DNA of 64,000 nt. Source: Dolomedes plantarius (Eukaryota > Arthropoda > Arachnida > Araneae > Dolomedidae). Of the stretch, positions 10,565 to 20,590 are shown in pieces; position 1 is the first letter of the stretch; the number at the start of each line of letters is the position of its first letter. The translations under genes and the position numbers were made by a program. The notes below the pieces were generated by a model. The model made no database searches, was not told where the DNA came from, and saw nothing but the letters and a program-made list of their open reading frames with translations. The stretch lies in contig OU015503.1 of NCBI GenBank assembly GCA_907164885.2, forward strand, positions 69,473,280 through 69,537,279, given 5' to 3'.

Positions 10565-11345
10565 ATCGAAAGAGGTTTGAAATATTGTTTACGAAATAAA
10601 TGTACTGTCTTGACATGTTTTTCTGTTAGTATGCCTCTTGAACGAAATTCCAGGCAAACCTTGCAGTTTCCAAATTTGATATCAGATAAAAAAAATGCTT
10701 AGCTAAGCAGTGCAATACAACATTTTGTTGGAAATAAGCAACTCTGAATTACTATTACTGAATAAATGATGCTTCTTACGTGCATTCTCTGTGTTTTATA
10801 ACTAAGGATAAATGGTTTGAAAGAGGTTTGAAGTATTATTTACGAAATAAATGTAATGTCTTGACATGTTTTTCTGTTAGTAATGTCTCTTGTGCGAAAT
10901 TCCAGGCAAACCTTAAAGTTTCTAAATTTGAGATCAGGTAAAAAAAAAAAATGATAAGCTAAGCAGAGCAATACAACATTTTGCTGGAAATAAACGAGTT
11001 AAGTGCAACTCTGAATAACTATTATTGAATAAATGATGCTTCTTAAGTGCATTCTCTGTGTTTTATAACTAAGGATAAATGGTTTGAAAGAGGTTTGAAG
11101 TATTATTTACGAAATAAATGTAATGTCTTGACATGTTTTTCTGTTAGTAATGTCTCTTGTGCGAAATTCCAGGCAAACCTTAAAGTTTCTAAATTTGAGA
11201 TCAGGTAAAAAAAAAAAATGATAAGCTAAGCAGAGCAATACAACATTTTGCTGGAAATAAACGAGTTAAGTGCAACTCTGAATAACTATTATTGAATAAA
11301 TGATGCTTCTTAAGTGCATTCTCTGTGTTTTATAACTAAGGATAA
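10565..11345. repeat. Tandem triplication, ~251-267-bp unit
   Basis: Three copies begin near 10571, 10822 and 11089, each with AGAGGTTTGA, CTTGACATGTTTTTCTGTTA, AAATTCCAGGCAAACCTT, an A-run, GCTAAGCAG and AATAAATGATGCTTCTTA in the same order. The second and third copies are almost identical and 267 bp apart, including the A-run and an AAACGAGTTAAGTGC segment that the first copy lacks. The near-identity points to a recent duplication of an older unit. Confidence 0.9.
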
Positions 11346-11427
11346 ATAAGTGCACATTAGGAATGCTAAGAATTAAAAAGTTAATTCAAATGTTTTCAGA
11401 TAGGAAAGGATAATTTTAACTTTTATG

Positions 11428-11429
<2 letters not shown>

Positions 11430-11484
<55 letters not shown>
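11430..11484. repeat. (TA)n microsatellite
   Basis: A pure TA run of about 54 bp. Related sequence on its right (AACGAGTTAATGCCAGC, AATGATGCT) recalls the triplicated unit upstream, so the tract may lie in a decayed fourth unit. Confidence 0.9.
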
Positions 11485-11488
<4 letters not shown>

Positions 11489-11785
11489 GGAATCGCAATA
11501 AAATTCTAATAAATCTAATGGAAGTTTTATATAAAAATTGCTGTGCTATACTATACTATTCTGAATACCTTAACAATTAGCGTTTAATAAACGAGTTAAT
11601 GCCAGCTATTATTACTTACTAAATGATGCTGCTTTCTGTGTGTTCCATATTAAGAGCATAGAGATGCATATTAAAATTACGAAACATTAAAAAGGGAATT
11701 GGAGTGTGCGCAGACAATTAAAAAAATTAAATAAAACTCTTTATAAATATATTTTATGCATAAAAACATACATATACACAAATAC

Positions 11786-11797
<12 letters not shown>

Positions 11798-11877
<80 letters not shown>
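11798..11877. repeat. (TA)n microsatellite with short GT lead
   Basis: About 80 bp of TA, preceded by TACGTGTGTGTGTG. The open frames here are Tyr-Ile artefacts on both strands. Confidence 0.95.
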
Positions 11878-11879
<2 letters not shown>

Positions 11880-11897
11880 CGGGCTTCGTTTCACGCC

Positions 11898-12350
11898 TGT
11901 TATATTCAATGATGTTGCAGTTCATGGCACCGCAGTTATGAATATCCTTGAGTTATTTAGCGGTATAGTGGAAGGCAGTCTAAACTCAGGAAGTACACAT
12001 TAGTCTAATTTAATCATGTTTATTTCTTCATCTACCAGCAACCACTGATCCAAACTGGCGCATATCTTAGCGCTCGCCATTTTACAAAAAGCCGCGGACC
12101 CAGCTAGCGCGCGTCTGCTATCATCGAATTAATTCCCTCCGTCTGCTGCTTGTCTAATGTCTCAAAACCTCCCAATACAACTGCGCATGCCCCTCGTTAC
12201 GTCTGCACCGAAAATAAGGCTGGGGGGGGGGACAGAATTTGATACTAAATTTAGATTCTCCTTATGCTTCTTCTTCCAACCTCGTGAATTGAGTTCAATT
12301 CTAAAAAAGGGGATTTCCCGGTTTCACCCATAGCGTCCCGGAATACAACA
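11898..12350 (-). mobile_element. Possible solo LTR, minus strand
   Basis: Read on the minus strand the block begins TGTTGTATTCCGGGACGC at 12350 and can be ended at AATATAACA at 11898, giving TG...CA ends and about 453 bp. An AATAAA signal on the minus strand lies near 12030. The block is much richer in CpG and GC than its surroundings and includes a G run near 12225, which fits an LTR promoter/R region. No target duplication or coding region was found. Confidence 0.4.
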
Positions 12351-12439
12351 AATATTGATATTTAACGTTAGAAATTATATTATTCTGAAGCCCCCCTGTA
12401 AATTATCTCGCTTATTCCCCTTTATCTAATTAATTCTTA

Positions 12440-12444
<5 letters not shown>

Positions 12445-12473
<29 letters not shown>

Positions 12474-12570
12474 CGTAGACACACACACACGTGTATATGT
12501 ATATATTCATATGTACAAACACACATATACAAACACATATATACACACATATATGCATGTTTTTATTATA

Positions 12571-12646
<76 letters not shown>

Positions 12647-12736
12647 ACGTATATATATATATATGTATATTTATATATTCATATGTACACATATACAAAC
12701 ACATATATACACACATATATGCATGTTTTTATTATA

Positions 12737-12791
<55 letters not shown>
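12445..12791. repeat. Compound TA/CA/GT microsatellite with internal duplication
   Basis: Alternating TA runs are joined by CA and GT runs. A segment containing TTCATATGTAC, AAACACATATATACACACAT and GCATGTTTTTATTATAATT occurs twice, about 160-165 bp apart. Frames on both strands across it encode only short cyclic peptides and are not genes. Confidence 0.9.
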
Positions 12792-12794
<3 letters not shown>

Positions 12795-12962
12795 GAATCT
12801 CGATCTATCGGTTTTCAAGGGACCGATTGAAATGAACGATAAATGCGGGAAAACGATAGATGCCGAAACATATTAAAGCAATATGATCGTTGGGACTGTA
12901 TAAAATGAACGACACATACGGAAAAACGATAGATCCGAAAACGATCGATCGAGATTCCACTG
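12791..12962. mobile_element. pogo/Tigger-like MITE
   Basis: The left end AGTGGAATCTCGATC and the right end GATCGAGATTCCACTG are inverted partners, next to TA on the right and a TA tract on the left. Internal copies of AACGATAGAT and AATGAACGA repeat the ends' theme. At 172 bp it is far too short for a transposase. The end sequence, CAGTGGAATCTCG, is of the type seen in pogo-group elements. Confidence 0.7.
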
Positions 12963-13023
12963 TATATATATTCGCTTCATATGCAATCCCAATAAAATCA
13001 TTATAGGACATATGGAATTTCAT

Positions 13024-14330
13024 ATTTTGAGGATTGGCTACTGTACTAAAATTTATTATAAAATTTACTTTTACTGGGAATTATAATTTCAACCATGAAA
13101 TGGAAATACTCGGAAACAATTTTCCATGCTATAAAATTATGTTTAAATTCAGAAATTACAATTCCATATCAGGAAAGAGTTGGATGAAATGCAGCATTAG
13201 ATTGTGAACGTGGCGTATTTTTTCAAGAAAATTAAAATGGGATAGAAATTAAATCATGATCTAAACATTGATAATAGAGGAGGTGTAAAAATACAATTAG
13301 TTTTAAATCATTGAATTAAAATTCTTCAGAAAGGAATTAGAATCATCGAGTGTAATAATCATGGAAAGCAGAAAATGAATTTCACGATATATAATTTAAT
13401 GGTATTTGGTCAGTTTGAAAATCCGCTTTTTGAAATTAATTCGCATAATTCCTTTTAAATGATTTTTAGAAAAGTATAAAAGAAATTAATTTTTCTTCGA
13501 AAAATAAAAGTCAGATACATTTTAATGAGTAAAAAATAAATGTTAATCTCCTTTTCTTTTACTTGCGGTGTTATTTCATTATCCTTTTGAAGATTGTTAG
13601 TCGCCTAAGAGAAGATTCGTAATGAATAGTATTAAAATAACATTACACTTTCAAAAATAGTTGTCTTTACCATTAAATTTTGGTTGTAACATACTATATA
13701 AAATTTTATAGTTAACATTTTTAGTCTTAAAATTTCTCTTTCCAAACACCATTAAAAAGATTATAAAGAAAAAAAAGTATAGTGCCATTAAGCATTTTCT
13801 CAAAAAAATCTTTTGTTGACCATGCATTAAAAAATTATTTTTTTTATACTAAGCAATTTTCGAAGGCGTTCCGATAAAAAAAATTGTAATTTCATTAATC
13901 GTGCATTTTTTATGCTACCTAATATCCAATAATTTTTAGGACCAATTAAATTTCAATAATTATAAGCCGAAGATTTTTTTTTCTAATACAGGGATAGCCT
14001 AGCTGCAAGAAAAGCATGATAAAAATAAGAGAGATTAAAAAAATATTAATGGCCTCATTTGAGCAATCAAAATTGAGCTCGTTTTAAATTTCCGGCGCAA
14101 TTTATTTTTCCCATTAAGTATAAGTCAGCATTAATTTATAATTACTATATATTTATCTGTATTATTTCACTTTTCAAAGACCGTTGCGAGTTAGGAATTC
14201 ATTTGAAAACTGATTAAAATAACTGACAGATGAAATGCTTGCAATAAAATGACAACACTTACAATAACTGAAGTTTAATAACATTGAATGCTTTTATTTT
14301 CTCGTTGCTATTGTTTATAATAAGCCCTGG
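13024..14330. other. AT-rich unique-looking spacer
   Basis: About 1.3 kb with no transposon end, tandem structure, RNA gene or convincing frame. Many short A and T runs only. Confidence 0.55.
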
Positions 14331-15065
14331 CAGGAATACATTCCAAAACAGGTTCATATAGGCTAGAGGACTGGGGCAAAATGTATATAGGCTAGAGGAC
14401 TGGGGTTTAAAATGGCACAAGAGTCTGATTTAGCCAGGTGCCACCTCAATTTCGACCGAGCACCACTACTTCTGGGGGATCGTACTTTCTCCCATCCTCT
14501 GAGACCTCATAGAGAGACTTTCTGGTCTAAGAGTATAGCAATGCATATTAAAATTAAGAAACATTAAAAAGTGAATTGGAATGTACACAGACAATTGCAA
14601 AAAATCTGACTTCAGCAGTCATTTCTCAGCACTAATTAGACATACAGTCTCTGTATCGCAAAATGAACAAGAATGGAGTTGGACCACTATTCAAATAAGG
14701 CCTTCAATTAGACTAAATAACTACTAGCGACATTCCATTTAAGTTTCAACTTTTCTAGTGATGATGAAGCAAAAATCCCTAAAACTGCAATCCCTAAGCT
14801 AAATTCCTTGTGCTACGGTCACACGCTTGGAAACTAGGATCAGTAAAAGACCACGTCTAAATGTCAAGAGATAGGAGAAAAGAAAACGTTTTATTCTAGA
14901 CTGGTATGGACAACTAATAACATGTTGCAAAAATCTACAGTCGGTGTTCAGAAGGTTAATTTTAAATTCATAGAGATTTAATATTTTTCTACTGACAAAA
15001 TAGAAACAGTTCTAAAAATCTACCGCAGTGTTCAGAAGGTTATATTTAAATTAAAAGTGCGTTAA

Positions 15066-15235
15066 CCCTTAGCTTACGGGGCCCATTTTTTCATTCCCTC
15101 TTTAGAACGGGAAATTTCATACCCAATTTCTAAGAACGGCCATTGAGAGTGTTTTATATATATATATAGATATAATTATACATGTCCATATATATATATA
15201 TACATATATAGATATATATATATACATGTCCATAG

Positions 15236-15268
<33 letters not shown>

Positions 15269-15591
15269 CATGTACATATATTATATACATGTACATATAT
15301 ATATATATATATATATAGATATATATATATATATATACACATGTACATATACATATATTATATATATATATACACATGTACATATACATATATATATATA
15401 TATATATATACATGTACAGATATAGTAGATATATTATACATGTACATATATATATATATACATGTACATATATTATATATATATATACATGTACATATAT
15501 TATATATATATAACATGTACATATATTATATATATATATATATATACATGTACATATATTATATATATATATATATATACATGTACATTAT

Positions 15592-15646
<55 letters not shown>

Positions 15647-15686
15647 TACATGTACATATATTATATATATATATATATACATGTAC

Positions 15687-15731
<45 letters not shown>

Positions 15732-16100
15732 CATATATATATAGATATATACATATATATATATCGATAGATATATATATACATACATGTACAATATAGA
15801 TATATATAGAATGTACAGATAGATATAATATATATATAGATATATATACATGTACATATATATATATATATATATGTACATATATATATATATATATATA
15901 ATATATATATATATATACATGAATATAATATATATATATAGATACATGTACATATATATATATACATGTACATATATTATAGATATTAGATATATATATA
16001 TATATCATGTACATATATATATATATATATACATGTACATATATATATACATATAATATATATATATATACATGTACATATATATATATATATATATACA

Positions 16101-16152
<52 letters not shown>

Positions 16153-16259
16153 CATATATATATATATATATATACATGTACATATATATATATATATATA
16201 TACATGTACATATATATATATATATATATACATGTACATATATATATATATATACATGT

Positions 16260-16332
<73 letters not shown>

Positions 16333-16358
16333 CATATATATATATATATATATATACA

Positions 16359-16450
<92 letters not shown>

Positions 16451-16499
16451 TGGGCCTGTATTCTTGGGATACATGCTATCCCATCCCGTAAAGTAAAGG
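15066..16499. mobile_element. TTAA-flanked MITE carrying a giant TA-rich array, copy 1
   Basis: The left end is TTAA|CCCTTAGCTTACGGGGCCC; the right end reads CCCGTAAAGTAAAGG|TTAG. The outer arms include AGAACGGGAAAT and AAGAACGGCCATT on the left and GGGATACATGCTATCCCA on the right. The same arms, in the same order, bound a different TA-rich array at 50029-50566. This shows a mobile unit whose core has become a microsatellite. The right flank is TTAG, a likely decayed TTAA. No transposase is present. Confidence 0.7.
15157..16447. repeat. 1.3-kb (TA)n/ACATGTACAT array
   Basis: Runs of TA of variable length alternate with the palindrome ACATGTACAT, some 30 times, with occasional TAGA or TTATA variants. 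The whole array is close to alternating purine-pyrimidine and nearly self-complementary, so both strands read alike. All long frames here, up to 234 residues, are cyclic Tyr-Ile/Met-Tyr/His-Val artefacts. Such sequence could extrude cruciforms; that is inference from base composition. Confidence 0.95.
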
Positions 16500-16840
16500 T
16501 TAGATCTCAAACGGCAACCAAGAACCTGTTTCAAAAATGTACGCTCGGCGTTCAGAGGGTTCAATTTAAATTCACTGAGTTTTATTCTTCCAGGGACAAC
16601 TAAGAGCATATATGGTGGTGTTCAGAAGTTATTTTTAGATTCATAGCGGTTCAATTATCAAGTCTTGGTTCCAAGACTTCGATTTTAGTTGAAACCTTGT
16701 CTTATTATTGACGCAGAGAAAGGAAAACTGGTGTAAGTCAGTACGTAAAGTGGTGCAATTCCACAGCGTTTTACTGCAAAAACTACAAAAAATTCCACTA
16801 TAAAATGAACACATTATAATTCATAATAATTATTATAATA

Positions 16841-17580
16841 CTAGCTGAAAACTCGCACTTCACTACGGAGTGCATTCAAATTAAATACAACGGTCAATGT
16901 ATGCAATTAATGCCAATATATATTTATAATAAATACGACGATCAATATATACAATTGATGTAAAAAAATACATTTGTAATAAAATCGTAACGGATATTTT
17001 ATAGACAAAATAATGTAGAAGAAAATATTCAAATTAAATCTAATAGGACTTAATAAAGAATATAGTAGAGTTAATATAGTACAGTTAGAGGAAACCTTGT
17101 ATAGTACAGTTAGAGGAAACATATCTTTTACTGTATTTTAAATTTTTTTTACATAATGTCCATTCGTCTGCCGCATTAGCAAGAAAAGAAAAATATTTTT
17201 TGTCAATTTAGTTGTTATGCACGTGACGATAAATTTATTTACAGTACCAGAAAAAGAAATCACGTGATCAGCATTTAATAAATTAAATTCTAAAAATTAA
17301 TCTTTAAAAATTCCCTAAAAATCAGAAAATCGAGGTAAAGATTCGAAAAAGATTTCATTTTAAAGAAATTTTCATGATCTTTCTCGTGATATAAATTTTA
17401 AAACCCTCAAATTATTATTTTAAATGCAAAGTTAAAAAATGTTACTAAACATCTTAAAATTTAATTTTAAAAAAATCTATGAAGAATTTTTCAAAAATGT
17501 TTCTTAGGTCCAGCGGTTTGGTCTGTGCGTTGTATGTCAGTGAGTCAGTATTTCAGTTACGGAACTGTTTTATATATATT
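16841..17580 (-). mobile_element. Helitron-like element, family A
   Basis: On the minus strand the 3' end is CTAG at 16841 after an A, with the conserved AGTGCGAGTTTTCAG hairpin region. The 5' side carries the GTTCCGTAACTG start region and GACCAAACCGCTGGACC in reverse near 17500. The 5' tip abuts the next copy directly, with no spacer, and the exact TC is lost. Between the ends are the family's AATCACGTGATTTC-type block and AGACGAATGGACATTAT. Confidence 0.75.
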
Positions 17581-18242
17581 CTATCTGAAAGCCCGCGCTT
17601 CGCTACGGAGTACATTGAAATTAAATACAACGGTCAATGTATGCAATTAATTCAAAAAAAAATATATATATATATATTTATAATAAATACGACGATCAAT
17701 GTAAAAAAACATATTTATAAAAAAATCGTAAGGGATATTTTTATAGACAAAATGAAGTCCAATCGTCTGCCGCATTAGCAAGAAAAAAATATTTTATTGT
17801 CTATTTTTTTTTTGCACGTGACGATAAATTTATTTAAACTACCAGAAAAAGAAATCACGTGATCAGCATTTAATAAATTAAATTCTAAAAATTAATATTT
17901 AAAAATTTACCAAAAATCAGGAAATGGAGGTAAAAATTCGAAAGAAATTTCATTTTGAAGGAATTTTTATGATCTTTCTCGTGATATAAATTTTATAACC
18001 CTCAATGTATTATTTTAAATGCAAACGTAAAAAAAGTTTAAAAAACAGCTTAAAAATTTTATTTTAAAAAAATCTAAGAAGAATTTTTGAAAAATCTTTC
18101 TTAGTGCACCCCTACACTATTAGAAGAATCGCCATGCAAAATTTCAGCCCTTTAGGTCCAGCGGTTTGGTCTGTGCGTTGTATGTCAGTCAGTCAGTCAG
18201 TGAATGAATGAGTCGGTTACGGAACTGTTTTATATATATAGA
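17581..18242 (-). mobile_element. Helitron-like element, family A, head-to-tail with previous copy
   Basis: On the plus strand the copy begins CTATCTGAAAGCCCGCGCTT, a one-base variant of the usual CTAGCTGAAA end, and finishes ...GTTTTATATATATAGA|T. In its own orientation it therefore starts A|TCTATATATAT. A CACGTG at 17815 and another at 17856 flank the conserved TTTATTTAAA.TACCAGAAAA block. There is no coding region. Confidence 0.8.
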
Positions 18243-18867
18243 TAGATTACAAATAATAATTAATAGCAATTCTACTATAAATGAACATGGAGATTACATT
18301 TTTGCCCTCAAATTAAAAAAAAAGTTGAAAATGAGACTTTACACCACTTTGCGTTTCACAGCCTCACATCATAGATTGATTGATTTTTTATACACAATCA
18401 TGAAATTTCCCTCACAACAACTAAATTGATCAGCACTTACATTTAAAACCCATTACTGGACGTTTATGCTAACATTGGGGTTTGATCCCACAAAATTTGG
18501 TAATGCATGCAATTAGCCAAGTCACTCGGTAATTGTTGGATGTTATTTCGTTAAAAGAGCTGTATATACTACGGAAGTATCTATATATTTAAGTCACTTT
18601 GTGCAGTCCGTGAGAGTAAACTACTGTATCCAATTGCTTCATTTTGGTCTTAAACGAAAGATTGTAATCTGTAGATATGTCAGATTGGATTTTTGTAACA
18701 GCAATTTCTATTAATTAACGATAATTTACAGTTAAAAATTGCTTTATGCGCATGCTCACTTACAAGTTTATACCTGGCTTTAGATACTGAGCACGAGGCC
18801 GCATAAACACATAAATTTGTTTCTGTGCACGTTCAGTGACATGTTTAAATCTCGCTTTATATATTTA

Positions 18868-18994
18868 CTAGCTGAAAACCCGCACTTCGCTACGGAGTAC
18901 ATTCAAATTAAATACAACGGTCAATGAATGTAATTAATGCCAAAAAAAATAAATATATATATTTATAATAAATGTGACGATCAATGTATACAAT

Positions 18995-19032
<38 letters not shown>

Positions 19033-19530
19033 TTATAAAAACAATCGTAAGGGATATTTATTTTTTTATAATATCCAATCGTCTGCTGCATTAGAGAAAA
19101 AAAAATATGTCTATTTAGTTGTTATGCACGTGACGATAAATTTATTTAAAGTACCAGAAAAAGAAATCACGTGATCAGCATTTAATAAATTAAATTCTAA
19201 AAATTAATCTTTAAAAATTCACTAAATATCAGAAAATCAAGGTAAAGATTCGAAAAAGATTTCATTTTAAAGGAATTTTTATGGTCTTTATCGTGATATA
19301 AATTTTATAACCCTCAAATTATTATTTTAAATGCAAACTTTAAAAAAGGTACTAAAACAGCTTAAAATTTCATTTTAAAAAATCTAAGGATAATTTTTAA
19401 AAATATCTCTTAGTGCACCCCTGCACCATAAGAAGAATCGCAATGCAAAATATCAGCCCTTTAGGTATAGCGGTTTGGTCTGTGCGTTGTATGTCAGTCA
19501 GTCAGTCAGTTACGGAACTGTTCTATTGTG
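18868..19530 (-). mobile_element. Helitron-like element, family A (left half of palindrome)
   Basis: Its 3' end, read on the plus strand, is A|CTAGCTGAAAACCCGCACTT at 18868. The 5' region ends with GTCAGTCAGTCAGTTACGGAACTG around 19500-19520. It contains the family (TA)n tract at about 18996-19027 and the CACGTG pair. The 5' tip is fused to an inverted copy, so the original A|TC boundary cannot be placed. Confidence 0.75.
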
Positions 19531-20020
19531 TATATATATAAAACAGTTCCGCAACTGACTCACTGACTGACATACAACGCACAGACCAAACCGCTGGACC
19601 TAAAGGGCTGAAATTTTGCATGGTGATTCTTCTTATGGTGCAGGGGTGCACTAAGAGATATTTTTAGAAAATTCTTCTTAGATTTTTTGAAATTAATTTT
19701 TTAAGCTGTTTTTTAAACTTTTTTTACGTTTGCATTTAAAATAATACATTGAGGGTTATAAAATTTATATCACGAGAAAGATCATAAAAATTCCTTCAAA
19801 ATGAAATTTTTTTCGAATTTTTATCTCCATTTCCTGATTTTTTGGTGAAATTTTAAAGATTAATTTTTAGAATTTAATTTATTAAATGCTGATCACGTGA
19901 TTTATTTTTCTGGTACTTTAAATAAATTTATCGTCACGTGCATAACAACTAAATAGATAAAAATTTGTTTTTTCTTTCTTGCTAATGCGGCAGACGATTG
20001 GACATTATCCAAAAAATTAT
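19531..20020 (+). mobile_element. Helitron-like element, family A, 3'-truncated
   Basis: It starts in the shared TATATATATAAAACAGTTCCG, continues through GACCAAACCGCTGGACC and the ATCACGTGATTT block, and stops shortly after CAGACGATTGGACATTATCC near 20010. The usual (TA)n tract, GGTCAATGTATG segment and CTAG end are absent. It is the mirror partner of the copy at 18868-19530. Confidence 0.7.
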
Positions 20021-20590
20021 TAAATATTAAATATTAAAGCATTTCAAATATTTTCCCCTATCCCAAATGCTGAAAATCATAATAATGCGCAGAAACAAAT
20101 TAATGTGTTAAAGCGGCCTCGTGCTTAGTGAGTATCTAAAACCAGATTTAAAAATGTCACTGAGCATGCGCAGAAAGCAATTTTTAATTGTAAATTATCG
20201 CTAACTAAACAGCACGAAATAAACAATTTCCATGAGGTTTAATCTTATATTTCACAAACATAATTATCAAAAAAAATAAAAATGGCAGAGAGAGATCTAG
20301 AGAGACTCCTCGGAATAAACGTGTTTATCATTAAAATAGTCACTTAGCATGCGCAGAAACAGTGAGTTCCTAAAGACAGATTCTAACATGCCACTGAGCA
20401 TGCGCAGAAATCAGTTTTTAATTGCAAATTATTACTAATTAATAGAAATTGCGGTTACAAAAACCAATTTTGACAAATCTACAGATTACAATCTTTCGTT
20501 TAAGACCAAAAGGAAGTAAATTGATGGAGTAGTTTTCTCTCACGGACTGCCCAAAAAGTCCGTTGAGCAACTTAAATACATAGATTAAGA

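Larger units (their letters stand above)
14930..16680. repeat. Short degenerate repeat (GTGTTCAGAAGGTT) split by a TTAA element
   Basis: The motif GTGTTCAGAAGGTTA.TTTTAAATT or a near relative is found near 14945, 15030, 16549 and 16618. Two copies lie left and two lie right of the TTAA-flanked element at 15066-16499, so that element inserted into an array of roughly 70-90-bp units. Confidence 0.5.
18580..20590. repeat. Large imperfect inverted duplication around two Helitron copies
   Basis: The left arm (about 18580-19530) and right arm (about 19531-20590) are inverted copies. Outer landmarks are GCAGTCCGTGAGAG at 18604 with CTCTCACGGACTGC near 20540, and GAAAGATTGTAATCTGTAGA near 18656 with TCTACAGATTACAATCTTTC near 20480. 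A GCGCATGC motif and a CACGAGGCCGC/GCGGCCTCGTGC pair lie nearer the centre. Helitron copies in opposite orientation fill the centre. The right arm is longer by a segment near 20230-20400 in which GCATGCGCAGAAA recurs. Confidence 0.75.

Noticed and set aside
15117..16603. Long overlapping frames on both strands (up to 234 residues)
   Set aside because: They are translations of a self-complementary TA/ACATGTACAT array and contain only cyclic Tyr, Ile, Met, His, Val, Thr and Cys.
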